From NCBI GenBank assembly GCA_016709025.1, contig JADJEQ010000044.1, positions 1 to 64,000 on the forward strand: DNA of 64,000 bases. Reading direction: 5' to 3'. The notes below the pieces were generated by a model that worked only from the letters and a program-made list of their open reading frames with translations, searched no databases and was not told the origin of the DNA. The first letter of the stretch is position 1; each line of letters starts with the position of its first letter. Below are positions 1-11,464 of this stretch, in pieces. The translations under genes were made by a program, and so were the position numbers. The stretch is from Bacteroidales bacterium. Its GTDB lineage: Bacteria > Bacteroidota > Bacteroidia > Bacteroidales > Lentimicrobiaceae.

Positions 1-660
1 TTTGCCGAAGGAGGAGAATTTCATAATCAAAAAAATCTACAACAAACAGTTAGCCAGGCTAACCCGGGTCGCGACGCTATATTTACCTCTCCCCTGAAGT
101 ATGCCTCTTCACCCTGCCATACCAGTAGTCGCAACCCGGGGCTTTGCCCGGCTGTCCTGAACGGGGTTTTCGGTGAAGACCTGCCGGGTTGCCCGGAACC
201 AGGTTTCGTTTTCCAAACACTGATGATCGGAAAACCAGGCAGGTCGGCAGGTTGACCACAGGCCAGGCTAACCCGGGTCGCGACGCTTTATTTACCTCTC
301 CCCTGAAGTATGCATCTTCACCCTGCCTTACAGTAGTCGCAACCCGGGGCTTTGCCCGGCTGTCCTGAACGGGGTTTTCGGAGAAGACCTGCCGGGTTGC
401 CCGGTGCCAGGCTTGGTTTTCCAAACATTGATGATCGGAAAACCATCCAGGTCGGCAGGTTGACCACAGGCCAGGCTAACCCGGGTCGCGACGCTTTATT
501 TACCTCTCCCCTGAAGTATGCATCTTCACCCTGCCTTACAGTAGTCGCAACCCGGGGCTTTGCCCGGCTGTCCTGAACGGGGTTTTCGGAGAAGACCTGC
601 CGGGTTGCCCGGAACGAGGCTTTGTTTTCCATTCGCTGTTTCCCGGGAAACCCGGCAGGT
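1..660. repeat. Tandem array of about 208-bp units
   Basis: About three copies of a unit with a 208-bp period. The marker GTCGCAACCCGGGGC starts at 128, 336 and 544. Each unit holds the inverted words AACCCGGGTCGCGAC and GTCGCAACCCGGGG, and GAAGACCTGCCGGGTTGCCC. A diverged single copy lies at about 12010-12290, and shorter pieces lie at 9470-9640. The open frames across the units are by-products of the repetition and are not called. The left end is cut by the window. Confidence 0.9.
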
Positions 661-719
661 TGGCCGAAAAAAAATCCCCGCCAGTATCCGAAGATCCTGC
701 CGGGGAAATACCTTCTATC

Positions 720-984
720 AAAGTTTCGTTTATTACTAAATCTGGTTAAAAAGATAAAGGTTAAGGTTGAGGTTGAGGTTAAGGTTTAGCGATCATTCAA
801 TTCACATTAGAAATTAAAAATTCCTTTTCCCCCTCAAACTAAAAAGACCCACTCCTCTCAATCCTCTTTGGAAATTAGAAATTGGAAATTGGAAATTTCT
901 TCTTCTCCCCTTCTCTCCCCTTCTCCCACCCCTTGTCTCCTTGTCCCCTTGTCTCTATATAAGAAACGTGAAGAACTCACCTCA
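720..984. repeat. Low-complexity spacer with GGTTAA/GGTTGA hexamer run
   Basis: Positions about 755-787 are a run of GGTTAA/GGTTGA hexamers. Similar runs occur at 23092-23117 and, reversed, at 56683-56708. The rest is A/T-rich words (GAAATTGGAAATT) and CCTTGTC/CCCCTTCTC words. No gene seen. Confidence 0.6.
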
Positions 985-1215
985 CTATTCTTCTAACTTC
1001 TTCCTTGCATCCCACGCCCTCTTGGCGCCATAGGCGGCAAACAGACCCGTCATCAGGGCAAGGCCGGTGCCGATGGGGGCGCCGTTGGCCTGCTGGTCTC
1101 CGGTTGCTCCGTGGGTATCGGGTGGCGGTGGCGGCACCTGGGCTACACTTACACTTAATCCGACAAAGAGCAGCATGGCAAGCGTGATAAGAACCAGGTT
1201 GATTTTCCTTTTCAT
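985..1215 (-). CDS. Small PID-CTERM-like sorting-domain protein
   Basis: A 76-residue protein. It has an N-terminal signal peptide (about residues 1-25, ending SVAQ), a short proline run (VPPPPPD), a Gly/Asn/Gln-rich linker, then APIGTGLALM followed by a hydrophobic helix and a basic end (AKRAWDARKK). This layout matches the small Bacteroidota proteins that NCBI names PID-CTERM, a putative protein-sorting tail; the family name is from memory. It lies about 100 bp downstream of the giant T9SS gene on the same strand. The protein at 47968-48198 has the same layout and also follows a large T9SS gene, so a linked role in surface display is possible. The function is unknown. Confidence 0.75.
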   Translation of the reverse strand: MKRKINLVLITLAMLLFVGLSVSVAQVPPPPPDTHGATGDQQANGAPIGTGLALMTGLFAAYGAKRAWDARKKLEE

Positions 1216-1316
1216 AATATATTTTTTTCTTCGTTTCCTTTATGTTTACTTAAATCTGAGACTTTGGCCCCCCGCCGGTTAGTGCCGGAATCATTTTCCA
1301 CACTTAACCTGCAAAT

Positions 1317-4300
1317 TTACAAAATTATTTTGCGACTTAACAACTCTTTTCCGCTAATAATTGTTACCACATACATTCCATGTGGCAAATTACTGACATT
1401 CAGCGTAGTAAGACTGTCTCCGCCGGTACGACCCTGTTTTACCACCCTTCCGGTGATATCTGCCAGACGAACCTCAGCACCTGCCGGGGCGCCGTTCAGA
1501 TAGACCATGCCGCTGTGGGCATATACCTGTACTGCTTCGTTGGCGGTGGGGTTGTCGATGCCGACCGGGCTGAAGAGCAGGGTAAAGCGGGTTTCATCGT
1601 CACCCTGGGTTGCCGTAAAGCTATAGATCGGATTAATGCTCAGGTTGTGATCAATGCCGGTTAGCTGGTCGTGTAGGTAAATCGCCTGGCTGGCAAAGGC
1701 TCCTTCTGTATCCTCAAGGCTGATGGTCATCGTTCCATTGGCGGGAACCTTAATTGACAATGGAATGCTCAGCACTTCACCGTTTCCAGGGATTGAATTT
1801 ACCGCGACATTGATTCCATTAGTAGTTCGGGTATAAACCTGTGGCATTTCCGCGCTGAAACTAAAAAACTTCAACGCGTCCATGCGATCGCGTTGCGGAT
1901 TGCTCTGCTCCCTGTAACGGATGGTTGTGTTATCTGAATTGTTTTCATTTGACAACCCAATCACAAATTTATCATCCGTGGCCGTTGTTTTATAGAATGT
2001 ACCCCCATGAACACGGGTAGCATCAGTAAAGGTAAAATTAAGGTTATCAACCGCTGAAATTACAAAGAAACCCTGGTTGGGTGCAATATAAGCACCTGCT
2101 TCGCCACCATCAATTGGTGCGTAAGTGTTAACATCATAAAAATAAGCGAAGTTATCCTGGAATTGCGAACGGTCAGCCAGGTGCCAGTCAATGGCGGATG
2201 GATAGGGGTTTCCAATCAGGTTATTCCCACTTGTGTATGTCCAGCTTTTGGCGACACTTTTTTTCAGGTTAAAGCTCACATTACCGGAATTCATTATACC
2301 GGTGAATGCCTTGGTACCCGGTACTTCGTAAGCCACAAGGTAACCTTTACCTGGAATAAAATTTGAAATTAAATTTGCACCTTCTTTCTGATTGAGCCAT
2401 GGATTTGCAACATTTGATTCCTCCCAGGCATAGAAGTCGTAACCGTTCCATCACCTATAGTTTCCGGAAGAGTCCAATCGTCGCTAATTATAATCTGAGA
2501 AGCTACTGGCGAAGAGATCAGATGCCACTGTTCTGCACCGGCAATAGTACGCTGTATAGTAACATCGCCAGTTGCAGTTCCACTTGTAATAATCGAACCA
2601 CCAGATGCAACGTTTAATGAGCCGCCTGCCCCAATTGTTAAATTATGGCAATCGGCTGTACCAGCCAGGGTAACCGCATGATCAATGGTTACCTCATCCT
2701 TTGCAACAGGTGTACCAGCTGGTGACCATGTAATTGAATTCCAGTCACCATCACCGGCACTTACTTTTGCAATCCCAGTATTAACTGTAATTACATTTGA
2801 ATTTGTACTGGTACTGTTTAAGCCAGCTGCACGGACACGATAATAATAATTGGAATTAGGCGAAAGACCAACAACATTCTGAGAAGTTCCGTTAACAGTT
2901 AAATCTTCGTAACCACTTAACATTGATGGAGTAAAACCATTAAAAGTGTGGGTTCCGACATTGGTAAAATAATCTGTTGAATACTGCGTCCAATCCCCCG
3001 CTTGATTATATAATGTTGTAGGCCCTGTGACTGAGCTCTTTCTGATTAAAGTCATATCAGCACCCCAGTTCGAAGTTTGGGTCTACAACACCAACAACAT
3101 CAATCTGAACTCCAGATTTGTATAATGCAACAGCGTCATTACCATTAAATTGAACAACAGCTGAAGCAGTTAAAAGATTAGCTAAAGCGCTTAGTGTTGA
3201 TCCTGCCGAACTGTAGACTATTACGTATGTAGAATTATTAGACAATGTTCCAGAAAGAGAAAGTTCATCTGCAAAAGATCCAGAACCATTTGTTTGTCTT
3301 TTAAGCGAATATGATGAGAGATTTATTGAGCTACCGGTGCCGTTTGAATATTTCAATTGCTTTGTTATTACTTGAGCCTTCAACATATTCGGAAATAAAT
3401 AAATCAGTCGCATCTACTCCTGTGCCAAAAGCTTCTATTGTACTTACATCCAGTCTATAACTCTCTGCACCATTTACAGCATTCCAATTGGCTGTAAAAA
3501 ACAGTTGCTCCAGTTGCGGATGCTGTATAGGCAGTTGGAACAGAAACAGAGCTTGTAGTAAAACTAAATTCATTTCCATAAGCAGTTCCTGTCGAGTTTG
3601 TTGCATAAGCCCTAACATAATACATAGTATTATCATCTAGGCCTGTGAGATTACTTGTGAAAGTACCTGTACCGGTACCATCGCTTGTAAAAGAATTTGC
3701 CAGTGTTGGATTGGCTGATGTTCCATAAACAACCCCTCTGGCCGTAATAGATGAACCTCCACCATTGGTTATCTCACCACCGGTAACAGCACCATTTACC
3801 GAGATTGAACTCACAGTTGTTGTAGTAAGTGTTGCAACATCGCCATCTGCAACTGTAACATTATCAACAGCAAAAGGTGGTGCAGTTCCAGTAGACGCGT
3901 CATTTACCCACCTGAATTTAATTGTCACATTTCCTCCTACATAGGGCGAAAGGCTTATTCGCCTGTTTGCAAAAGCGGTTGTGCTATTAAATTCCTTTGT
4001 ACCACTAATTCGAACATCACCAGCGCCAGTATTGATATATACTTCGCCATAATCATAATTAACTTCTCCATTTGCTTTCCAGTCAAATGTTAATGATGCC
4101 GCAGTTAGTCCGCTAAGATTAACCCTGAATGAAGCATCAGTTCCGGTTTGAGCAACTGTAATAGTATAAGCATTTGTTACCCCATTATCATTTGAAATAT
4201 AAAGGCCCTTACTACCGCCATTATTGGTTGCGGATCCAATTGCCCATAAATTGATTCCGGCTGTAGATAAAGTCCATTCTGTGGTTGATGATTCAAAATC

Positions 4301-7300
4301 CTGAGTGTATGGAACCGAAACCGGATTCTTCAGTGTTGTGCCATTTGCAGTGGTAGCTGCTGAGTAAGAATTCGTTGAATTTGAATTACTTGCATCAACC
4401 ACTGTATATATCAATACATGGTAGGTCGTATTTGCAGTTAATCCGGTAATTGAAACACTTGTGCCATCGCCGTTATAAACACAGCTAGCGGAACCATCAT
4501 TTTGATAAGCAGTCCCTGAACCAAAGGTTGTATTTGCAGTATATGTTGAAGGTGCATTTGTTGGAGTTAACTGAGTTACTGCGCTGGCAGCTTTAAGAAA
4601 TACGAGTGTACTATGATTAGTGCTGTTGTAACTGGTTGCAGCAGTCCAACTTATATTTGCGATTGTTGATTCCGTTGCTAATAAAGCCGCACTGGTTGCT
4701 GCATTTGGCAGAGTAGCGTGGTTAATACCTGGAGGTGACGTAAGATTAAATTAATATTTGTGCCACTATTTGTTAATGAGTAAATTTTGTAATTATACAT
4801 GGTGCCAGCAGTCATTCCCGAAAAGGTTGTTGTGGAGGCTGTACTACCATCTGTAGTTTTCTTATTAGCAACACCGCCAGTAATTGTCGTAATATCAGCA
4901 GGATCTGAGCCATCAACTAGGGTCAAAAACCGCATTGGGTGAGGTATTTAACTTTATCAAATATTTATCAGGCGCCTGGCTTCCGGCAACAGCTGGGGTC
5001 CAATTTAATGGTATTGAAGAAGTTGTAACCCCACCAACTGCAAAATTCGTTACCTGATTTTCAGGTTCAATTTTGGCTGTTGTACCACTCTGTGAAGCTG
5101 AAGCTGAATATGAATTGGTTGAGTTTGAATTGCTTGCATCTACTACAGTGTAAATTAATACATAATAGGTACTATTAGCCGCTAACCCTGTAATTGAAAC
5201 ACTTGTTCCGTCACCATTATAAACACAAAATGCAGTTGCATCATTTTGATACTGTGTACCTGACCCAAAAGCAGTATTTGCAGTATAAACAGAGGGTGAA
5301 TTCGTAGGTGTTCCGGTCGTTATAGAACTGGCTGATTTAACAAAGACAAGTGTGCTATGATTTCCGCTGTTATATGCACCAGGAAGTGTCCATGAAACAT
5401 TCGCTGTAGTTGTTCCGGTTACAGTAAAAGAAGTTCCGGTGACTGCCGCAGGAAGAGTAGCATGATTTATTGCAGGCGGAGAATTAAGGTTAAAATTTAT
5501 ATTTGTTCCTGAATTGGAATAGGAATAAATTTTAAAGTTGTACATGGTGCCTGCCGTCCAGTTTGTAAATGAACTATAACCTGTTGCAGAACCAGGTGTT
5601 ACTTTTTTATTTCCAGAACCACCAGATACATTTGTGACATCGGAAGGGTCTGTACCATCAATTGGATCGGTAACAGATGAAGTACTTAATTTGATCAGAT
5701 ATCCATCAGGCGCCTGGCTTCCGGCAACTGCGGCTACCCAGGTTAATGGGATATTTGCAGTCGTCACCGCTCCAACTGCATAAGCGGTTGGTTGGTTGCT
5801 TGGCTCTATTTTGGACGTGGTTCCGTTTGCTGTTGCGCCAGCAGAATAGGAATTTGTTACATCTGAGTTGCTTGCATCAACTACAGTGTAAATCAAAATA
5901 TGATATGTTGTATTACCCGTTAAACCAGTTACAGAAACACTTGTACCATCGCCATTATAAACACAGTAAGCACCGGCATCTCCCTGATAAACTGTTCCTG
6001 ATGAAAATGCAGTGTTTGCAGTATAAGCCGAAGGTGCATTGGTTGGTGTTCCGGCAGTAATGGCACTTGTAGCTTTTATAAAGACCAGGGTGCTGGTAAC
6101 CTGCAACGTAAGTGCGGGGAAAGTCCATGTAATATTTGAAGTTGTAGATCCTGTTAACGTTAAAACTGGGCTTGTTACTACAGCGGGTAAAGTTGCAAAA
6201 TTCACGGTTGGTACCGAAGTTGTTTTAAAATCAATTAAACTACCCGTATTGGTGTATGAGTAAATTTTTACATTATACATAGTTCCTGCAACTGCATTCG
6301 TAAATGTTGCAGTAGTTGTAGCCGCAGAAGTTACTTTATACGATGCTGCCCCAGAACTTATAGCTAAAGAGCCAGCACCAGGATCCGTTCCATCAATAGG
6401 TCAGTTATGCTACCTGTATCTTAGTTTTAGCAGATACCCATCAGGCAACTGACTTCCTGCAATTGCTGCAGTCCAGGTTAAAGGTAATGTTGTAGTAGTA
6501 AGTGTCCCTTTTGCAAAATTTGTAACTTGGTTAGATGGCTCAATTTTGGCGGTTGTGGCGTTGGCCGTTAAGCCACTCGAATACGTGTTTGTACCATCGT
6601 ACGAAAATGCTTTGTAGTAATAGGCAGTATTGGCAGATAAACCGGTATGGTTAGTGAGCGAAGAAACAGTGCCATAATAAACTATTGTGCCCGAACCAGC
6701 AAGTGTTGTACCTACCGCTGTTGGAGCTGAGCCATTAGTTGGTGCTGTAAATGTACCTGATGCATTATAAACTACTACAATATTATCTGAATTTGCATTT
6801 GCTGTTGCAGTGAGGTTTATTTGAGAGAGATGATGCTGTTGTAGCTGTGAATGAGCCTGGATTTAGCACTGCACCTACTGCAACAACTGTTCCGCCGATA
6901 GCAAGACTATTTGTTGTAACACCAGTCCCATATCTGCCTATCGAAAAAGTACCTCCTAAATCTGTGCCACCCCAGGCATATAATCTAAAGGTAATGGTAG
7001 TGGATGAAGTAACATTTTGTATTGCTGTAATTCCGGATAAATTTATTTGAGTTTGAGTAACTCCATCAGCTGTACTCGTAAAGCTTATATCTGATCCTAT
7101 TTCACTAAAGTTGGTTCCATCAATACTATATTTCCAAATATATGCGTTTGGTGCAGAAGAAGTGTCGAAGCCTGACGTCTAATGTTGACAACGACACCTG
7201 ATAACCACTTTTTGCATTAATCGCAAATTGATAATACTCATTGTAACTAACAGCAGAAGCTTTTGTAGCTGAAGCATCCCATGCATTAGCAGCAAAAGCG

Positions 7301-7523
7301 CGAGCTAATGAAGTTGCTGTTATTCCATTTCCTCTTTGAAAGAATTGATGTATTTATATTAGCATCATTTGTTGTTGCATTAGTTACTTCATTCCCTGCA
7401 GATGCAGGACTACTAAATTGCCAAGCCACTATCTGCCCCCCACCCCATTCCTGGTAAAAGCAAAAGGGTAATCAGTGCGAGGAAGATTGTGAGGCTTTTG
7501 TTTTTGTGTAAAAAAAGTTTCAT
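1317..7523 (-). pseudogene. Giant secreted FN3/lamin-tail protein with T9SS tail, multiply frameshifted
   Basis: Read from the ATG at 7523 (signal peptide MKLFLHKNKSLTIFLALI...) to the TAA at 1317, the restored product would be about 2,070 residues. Order: N-terminal choice-of-anchor-like region, several FN3-like repeats (YNFKIYSYSNSG type, about 6400-4500), a choice-of-anchor J/MAM-like domain (about 4300-3850), a lamin-tail domain (DLFISEYVEGSSNNKAIEIF, about 3420-3060), then a T9SS type A sorting domain (ADITGRVVKQG ... LLSRKIIL). The frame changes at about 7440, 7330, 7180, 6820, 6400, 4925, 4740, 3500, 3380 and 2420. Because the downstream frames stay well conserved, sequencing indels or very recent decay are likely. 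It was probably a cell-surface or secreted protein; the substrate is unknown. Confidence 0.8.
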
Positions 7524-7599
7524 AATATTTTTTTGTTTGGTTGTCTTTTCAAAATTCAGCTTAAAGGCAAATTAATTTCTAATTTCTAATTTCTAAGAC

Positions 7600-8520
7600 A
7601 TTGGGTTTCAGGTTCGGGCATTCTATTCAACAGTCAAGGGTTCAAAGGTTCAAGAGTTCAATGGTTCAGTTGGCAATTAGCAGTTGGCAGTTGGCAAAAA
7701 AAAATGTGAAAAGTAAAAGTTCAAGAGTTCAAAGGTGCAAGAGTTCAAGGGTTCAAAGATTCAGTTGGCAAAGGGCAAAGAGCAGTTGGCAAAAAAAAGT
7801 GAGAAATGAGCAGTGAGTTATGAGTAGTGAGCAAAAGTTCAAAGGTTTCAGAGTTTCAGAGTTCCAGAGTTCCAGAGTTCCAGAGTTCCAGGATTTCAGA
7901 GTTTCAGGGTTCAAAGGTTCAGTTGGCAATTAGCGTGGAAGTTCAAGTTCAGGAGTTCAAGATTCAGTTGGCAAAGCAAAGGGCAGTTGGCAAAAAAAAG
8001 TGAGTTATGAGCAGTGAGTTATGAGTAGTGAGCAAAAGTTCAAAGGTTACAAAGTTTCAGAGTTCCAGAGTTCCAGAGTTCCAGAGTTCCAGGGTTCCAG
8101 AGTTACAGAGTTCCAGAGTTACAGAGTTACAGAGTTCCAGGATTTCAGAGTTTCAGGGTTCAGGAGTTCAAGGGTTCAGTTGGCAATAGGCAAAGAGCAG
8201 TTGGCAAAAAAAAGTGAGTAATGAGTAGTGAGTTATGAGTAGTGAGCAAAAGTTACAAAGTTTCAGGGTTCCAGGGTTCCAGAGTTACAGAGTTACAGAG
8301 TTTCAGGAGTTCAAGGGTTCAGTTGGCAATAGGCAAAGAGAAGTTGGCAAAAAAAAGTGAGTTATGAGTAGTGAGTTATGAGTAGTGAGCAAAGTTCAAA
8401 AGTTACAAAGTTTCAGAGTTCCAGAGTTCCAGGATTTCAGAGTTTCAGGGTTCAGGAGTTGAAGGGTTCAGTTGGCAATGGGCAAAGGGCAGTTGGCAAA
8501 AAAAAGTAATTAGTAGGTAG
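7600..8520. repeat. Nested word-like repeat array (GTTCCAGA / AGTTGGCA / GTGAGTTAT)
   Basis: An intergenic array built from 7-9-base words: GTTCAAAG, GTTCCAGA, GTTTCAGA, AGTTGGCA and TGAGTAGTGAG. These are organised in higher-order units of about 145-210 bp, each ending TTGGCAAAAAAAAGTGA (ends near 7800, 7998, 8215, 8360 and 8507). The words vary by single bases between neighbours. The same words recur at 17.3-18.0 kb and 25.9-26.7 kb. Open frames in it are low-complexity artefacts. Confidence 0.85.
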
Positions 8521-8582
8521 TATGTAGTATGTAGTTTTCATTCTACCAGATTTTGTTATTCATTTCCGGCCACTAAAACCGC

Positions 8583-8670
8583 TGACTTGCTAATTCGCTA
8601 ATCTGCTAATCTGCCAATTTGCTAATCCACTAATTTGCTAATCTGCTCATTGGCTAAGCTGCTAATCACC
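8583..8670. repeat. GCTAATCT nonamer array
   Basis: Degenerate head-to-tail 9-mers (TTGCTAATC, CTGCTAATC, TTCGCTAAT). Related words occur at 9730-9780, 10110-10140 and 62355-62690. Confidence 0.7.
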
Positions 8671-8901
8671 AAATCACCGTTGAATATGTAAAAAATTCAA
8701 AGAACATCAACGGCAAAGGTAAAATGATGGCCTAACAACCGCGTTAAGGCATTGTTAAGTTTGTAATAAATGTGTAAGTGGTTGTAGGTAAGCTATTTGT
8801 AGTTTCCGGCCAAATGCGGATTAGCAACGAATCAAATGTAGAAAGGCTAATTGTAACTACCAAAAATAAATGATGGTTTGTTAATAAAATGTTAAAAGTG
8901 C

Positions 8902-8964
<63 letters not shown>

Positions 8965-9225
8965 CATGGAGCATGGAGCATGGACTTAGCCGGGGAAAAT
9001 CCGTCTTCGGAGCGGCAGACAAGTCCCCATGTCAGTTGAAGCAGGATGCTCGCCCTTCGTCCCTTTTGCGTCCCTCGTCCCTTCCTGGCGCAGGGCTCAG
9101 GGCACAGGGCACAGGGCTCAGGGCACAGGGCTCAGGGCACAGGGCATGGAGCATGGAGCATGGGGCATGGAGCATGGACTTAGCCGGGGAAAATCCGTCT
9201 TCGGAGCGGCAGACAAGGGACTGAG
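8965..9225. repeat. Composite repeat: GCATGGA heptamers plus CCGGGGAAAATCCG module
   Basis: Runs of GCATGGA heptamers are followed by the module TTAGCCGGGGAAAATCCG, then TCTTCGGAGCGGCAGACAAG. Two near-identical copies start near 8984 and 9177. They are separated by GGCACAGGGCTCA words. Diverged copies of the same composite lie at 11465-11550 and 11645-11705. Confidence 0.8.
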
Positions 9226-9405
9226 AGGTGAGTAGTGAGTGAAAAAAGTGAAGAGTGAAGAGTGAATGCGACTTAAGTAGTGAGTGAAAAGTGAAAAGTG
9301 AAGAGTGAAGAGTGACTTAGACTTAGAGACGAAGACTAAGGGACTTGTGAGTAGTGAGTTGTGAGTAGTGAGTAGTGAGTAGTGAGAAATGAGTGAAAAG
9401 TGAAG
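9226..9405. repeat. GTGAGTAGTGAG / AGTGAAAAGTGAAG word array
   Basis: Degenerate 7-mers AGTGAAA, AGTGAAG and AGTGAGT. The same words recur at 17295-17335 and 28905-28945 and, as reverse complement, at 29355-29395 and 39620-39920. Confidence 0.7.
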
Positions 9406-9469
9406 TCACATTTGAATCATGGGATGGATGGTAAAGACGCAATGATTGCGTCTCAGATTCATCCAGGTG

Positions 9470-9640
9470 TCAGGGGAAGATTTGCCGGGGTTTCCTTATT
9501 AAAGTTTTCGGTGAAGACCTGCATAGAATTGTCTTCTCCTTGAGGAGAAGATGCCGAAGGCAGATGAGGTGAAAAGACCTGCCGGAATTTCCTTATCAAA
9601 GCTTTCGGTGAAGACCTGCCCCGCATACTTTTGGGGGGAG
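9470..9640. repeat. Dispersed fragments of the GAAGACCTGCC repeat
   Basis: Two copies of TTTCGGTGAAGACCTGC, each preceded by a TTTCCTTAT(T/C)AAAG word. They resemble part of the 208-bp unit at the left end of the window. No gene seen. Confidence 0.6.
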
Positions 9641-9660
9641 TTCACCGAAGGTAAATCCGC

Positions 9661-10190
9661 AATCCGAAGTCAGAAGTCGGAGGACGCGTGTAAAGATATG
9701 AAGTAAGATGTAAGATGTAAGAAGTAGGAAAATAGGAGTTCGGCTAATCGGCTAATTGGCTAATCAACTAATCAGAAATCAGAAATCCGAAATCCGAAAT
9801 CCGAAATCCGAAATCCGAAATCCGAAGTCAGAGGTCGGAGGACGCGTGTATAAGATATGAAGTAAGAGGTATGAAGTAAGAGGTATGAAGTAAGATGTAA
9901 GAAGTAAGAAGGAAAATAGGAGTTCGGCTAATCGGCTAATTGGCTAATCAACTAATCTGAAATCCGAAATCCGAAATCCGAAATCCGAAGTCAGAAGTCA
10001 GAAGTCAGAGGTCGGAGGACGCGTGTATAAGATATGAAGTAAGAGGTAAGAGGTATGAAATAAGAAATAGAAGTAAGATGTAAGAAGTAAGAAGTAGGAA
10101 AATAGGAGTTCGGCTAATCGGCTAATTGGCTAATCAACTAATCTGAAATCCGAAATCCGCAATCTGCAATCCGAAATCCGAAATCCGAAA
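9661..10190. repeat. Higher-order array of AAATCCG, AAGTAAG and GGCTAATC words
   Basis: Three copies of a 158-177-bp unit, with the marker GGAGGACGCGTGTA at 9679, 9837 and 10014. Each unit contains runs of (G)AAATCCG octamers, AAGTAAG(A/G)TGT words and the constant block GGAGTTCGGCTAATCGGC. It ends immediately before the stop codon of the endonuclease gene at 10193. Confidence 0.85.
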
Positions 10191-10192
10191 TC

Positions 10193-11368
10193 TTAAGGCG
10201 TCGTCATCTGGCTCTGCAGGGGAATGGTGCCGTCGGTCTTGTAATTAATTACCGGCGCTTCTCCGCTGAAAGAATACATTTTAAAATAATAGGTGGTATT
10301 CGGATTCAGGTTCTGCACCCGGAAACTCTGCAATCCGAAAGGAACGGTAAAATCAGCAGGACCAGTGTAGATCTGACCGTCAACAGGGTCGGTAATGCTA
10401 CTAAAACCTGCAGTGCTCATCCGGATAAGATAGCCCTCGGGAAGAACAGCACCCCCGGCATCCACCCAATTCAGCAAAATATTGTGTGCAGAGAAGGAAG
10501 CCGCATGGTTGCTGGGTTCTGGCAATAAGGAAGGCAAAGCACCGGCCCATATAATATCAACATACTCAGGATGATCGATATAAGGGTTGCGGTTTCCCTG
10601 CAGGGCATACACAGCATTGTTTCTGTCAATCTCCTTTTGTGAAACAGGATCATCAGCATTCCACTCAAGCAGCATGGTAAGGAACCAGTCTTCATAACAC
10701 GGGTAGGCCGTACTGTCCATAATCACATCACCATAGTTGTTGAGGATGGTCCAGCCGACCATTTCATGCTCATACCTTGTGGCGATATAAAAATAAGTGC
10801 GGGCCAGGTCTCCTTTAAAGGCATCGAGGGGTTCAAAGACTGTTCCTGAGTAACCGGCGGCATTGCAGGGTCCGAGCCTGGAACCGTTCTGTGAAATCCA
10901 CGAAGGTGTGCCAACGGTGCCGTAAGGATAATTGTTGCGGCGGGTATTCACGTAACTATCAGTCGGATAGAGCTGAAACAGGTCGGTGTAAATGGTATCG
11001 GACGACGAAGAGCCAAAATAACTTTGCGGAAAGGAGTGCTCGCGGTTATAACAGCTGTTTTCAATTCCCGGTGTAATGGAACATTGGTCTGCGCCGAAAT
11101 CATATTCGTAGGGAGGTGTTCCATCCGGGATATCACTGTAGATGTCCCATACTTTTCCCGAAGCTTTGTCATCAGAAGAGTAAAAAGCAGTCCACAGACC
11201 GTTGTAAGAAATCACCTGATGATTCCTGATAACCTTGTGCAGGGTGGTTTTCAGGGCAGATCCGCTTAAACCACTGGCCTGATTGTAATAACCACCGGGA
11301 ATCTGGGCGGTCAAAGATTTTACAGCAAGCAGCCAGAATATAATGGCAAAGATGCTACGTGTTCTCAT
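10193..11368 (-). CDS. Secreted endonuclease I family protein with C-terminal FN3
   Basis: A 391-residue protein. The start at 11368 (MRTRSIFAIIFWLL, a signal peptide) is preferred over an upstream in-frame start that would extend into repeat DNA. After the signal comes the EndoI start (IPGGYYNQASG) and the nuclease core with CYNREHSFPQSYF, the His-containing beta-beta-alpha-metal motif of the EndA/Vvn family, then RNNYPYGTV and AVYALQGNRNPYIDHPEYV. An FN3-like domain (about residues 300-391) closes it, with no T9SS tail visible. The family cleaves DNA and RNA non-specifically, so a role in using extracellular nucleic acids is inferred. It is a close paralogue of the gene at 12329. Confidence 0.9.
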   Translation of the reverse strand: MRTRSIFAIIFWLLAVKSLTAQIPGGYYNQASGLSGSALKTTLHKVIRNHQVISYNGLWTAFYSSDDKASGKVWDIYSDIPDGTPPYEYDFGADQCSITPGIENSCYNREHSFPQSYFGSSSSDTIYTDLFQLYPTDSYVNTRRNNYPYGTVGTPSWISQNGSRLGPCNAAGYSGTVFEPLDAFKGDLARTYFYIATRYEHEMVGWTILNNYGDVIMDSTAYPCYEDWFLTMLLEWNADDPVSQKEIDRNNAVYALQGNRNPYIDHPEYVDIIWAGALPSLLPEPSNHAASFSAHNILLNWVDAGGAVLPEGYLIRMSTAGFSSITDPVDGQIYTGPADFTVPFGLQSFRVQNLNPNTTYYFKMYSFSGEAPVINYKTDGTIPLQSQMTTP

Positions 11369-11464
11369 AGCTGTTTTATAATTATCATGAAAAGAATCCC
11401 CATTAAGGCTTCGTTCCCGGCGAAATGGGAATGCAAAAGTACAAAAAAAATTGAGTGTAAAGAA

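Noticed and set aside
83..721. Several overlapping frames of 60-113 codons in the left-end repeats
   Set aside because: They repeat with the 208-bp unit, occur on both strands and have no family resemblance.
755..787. Telomere-like GGTTAA repeats
   Set aside because: Too short and degenerate, and similar runs occur internally at 23.1 and 56.7 kb; treated as one of the word arrays.
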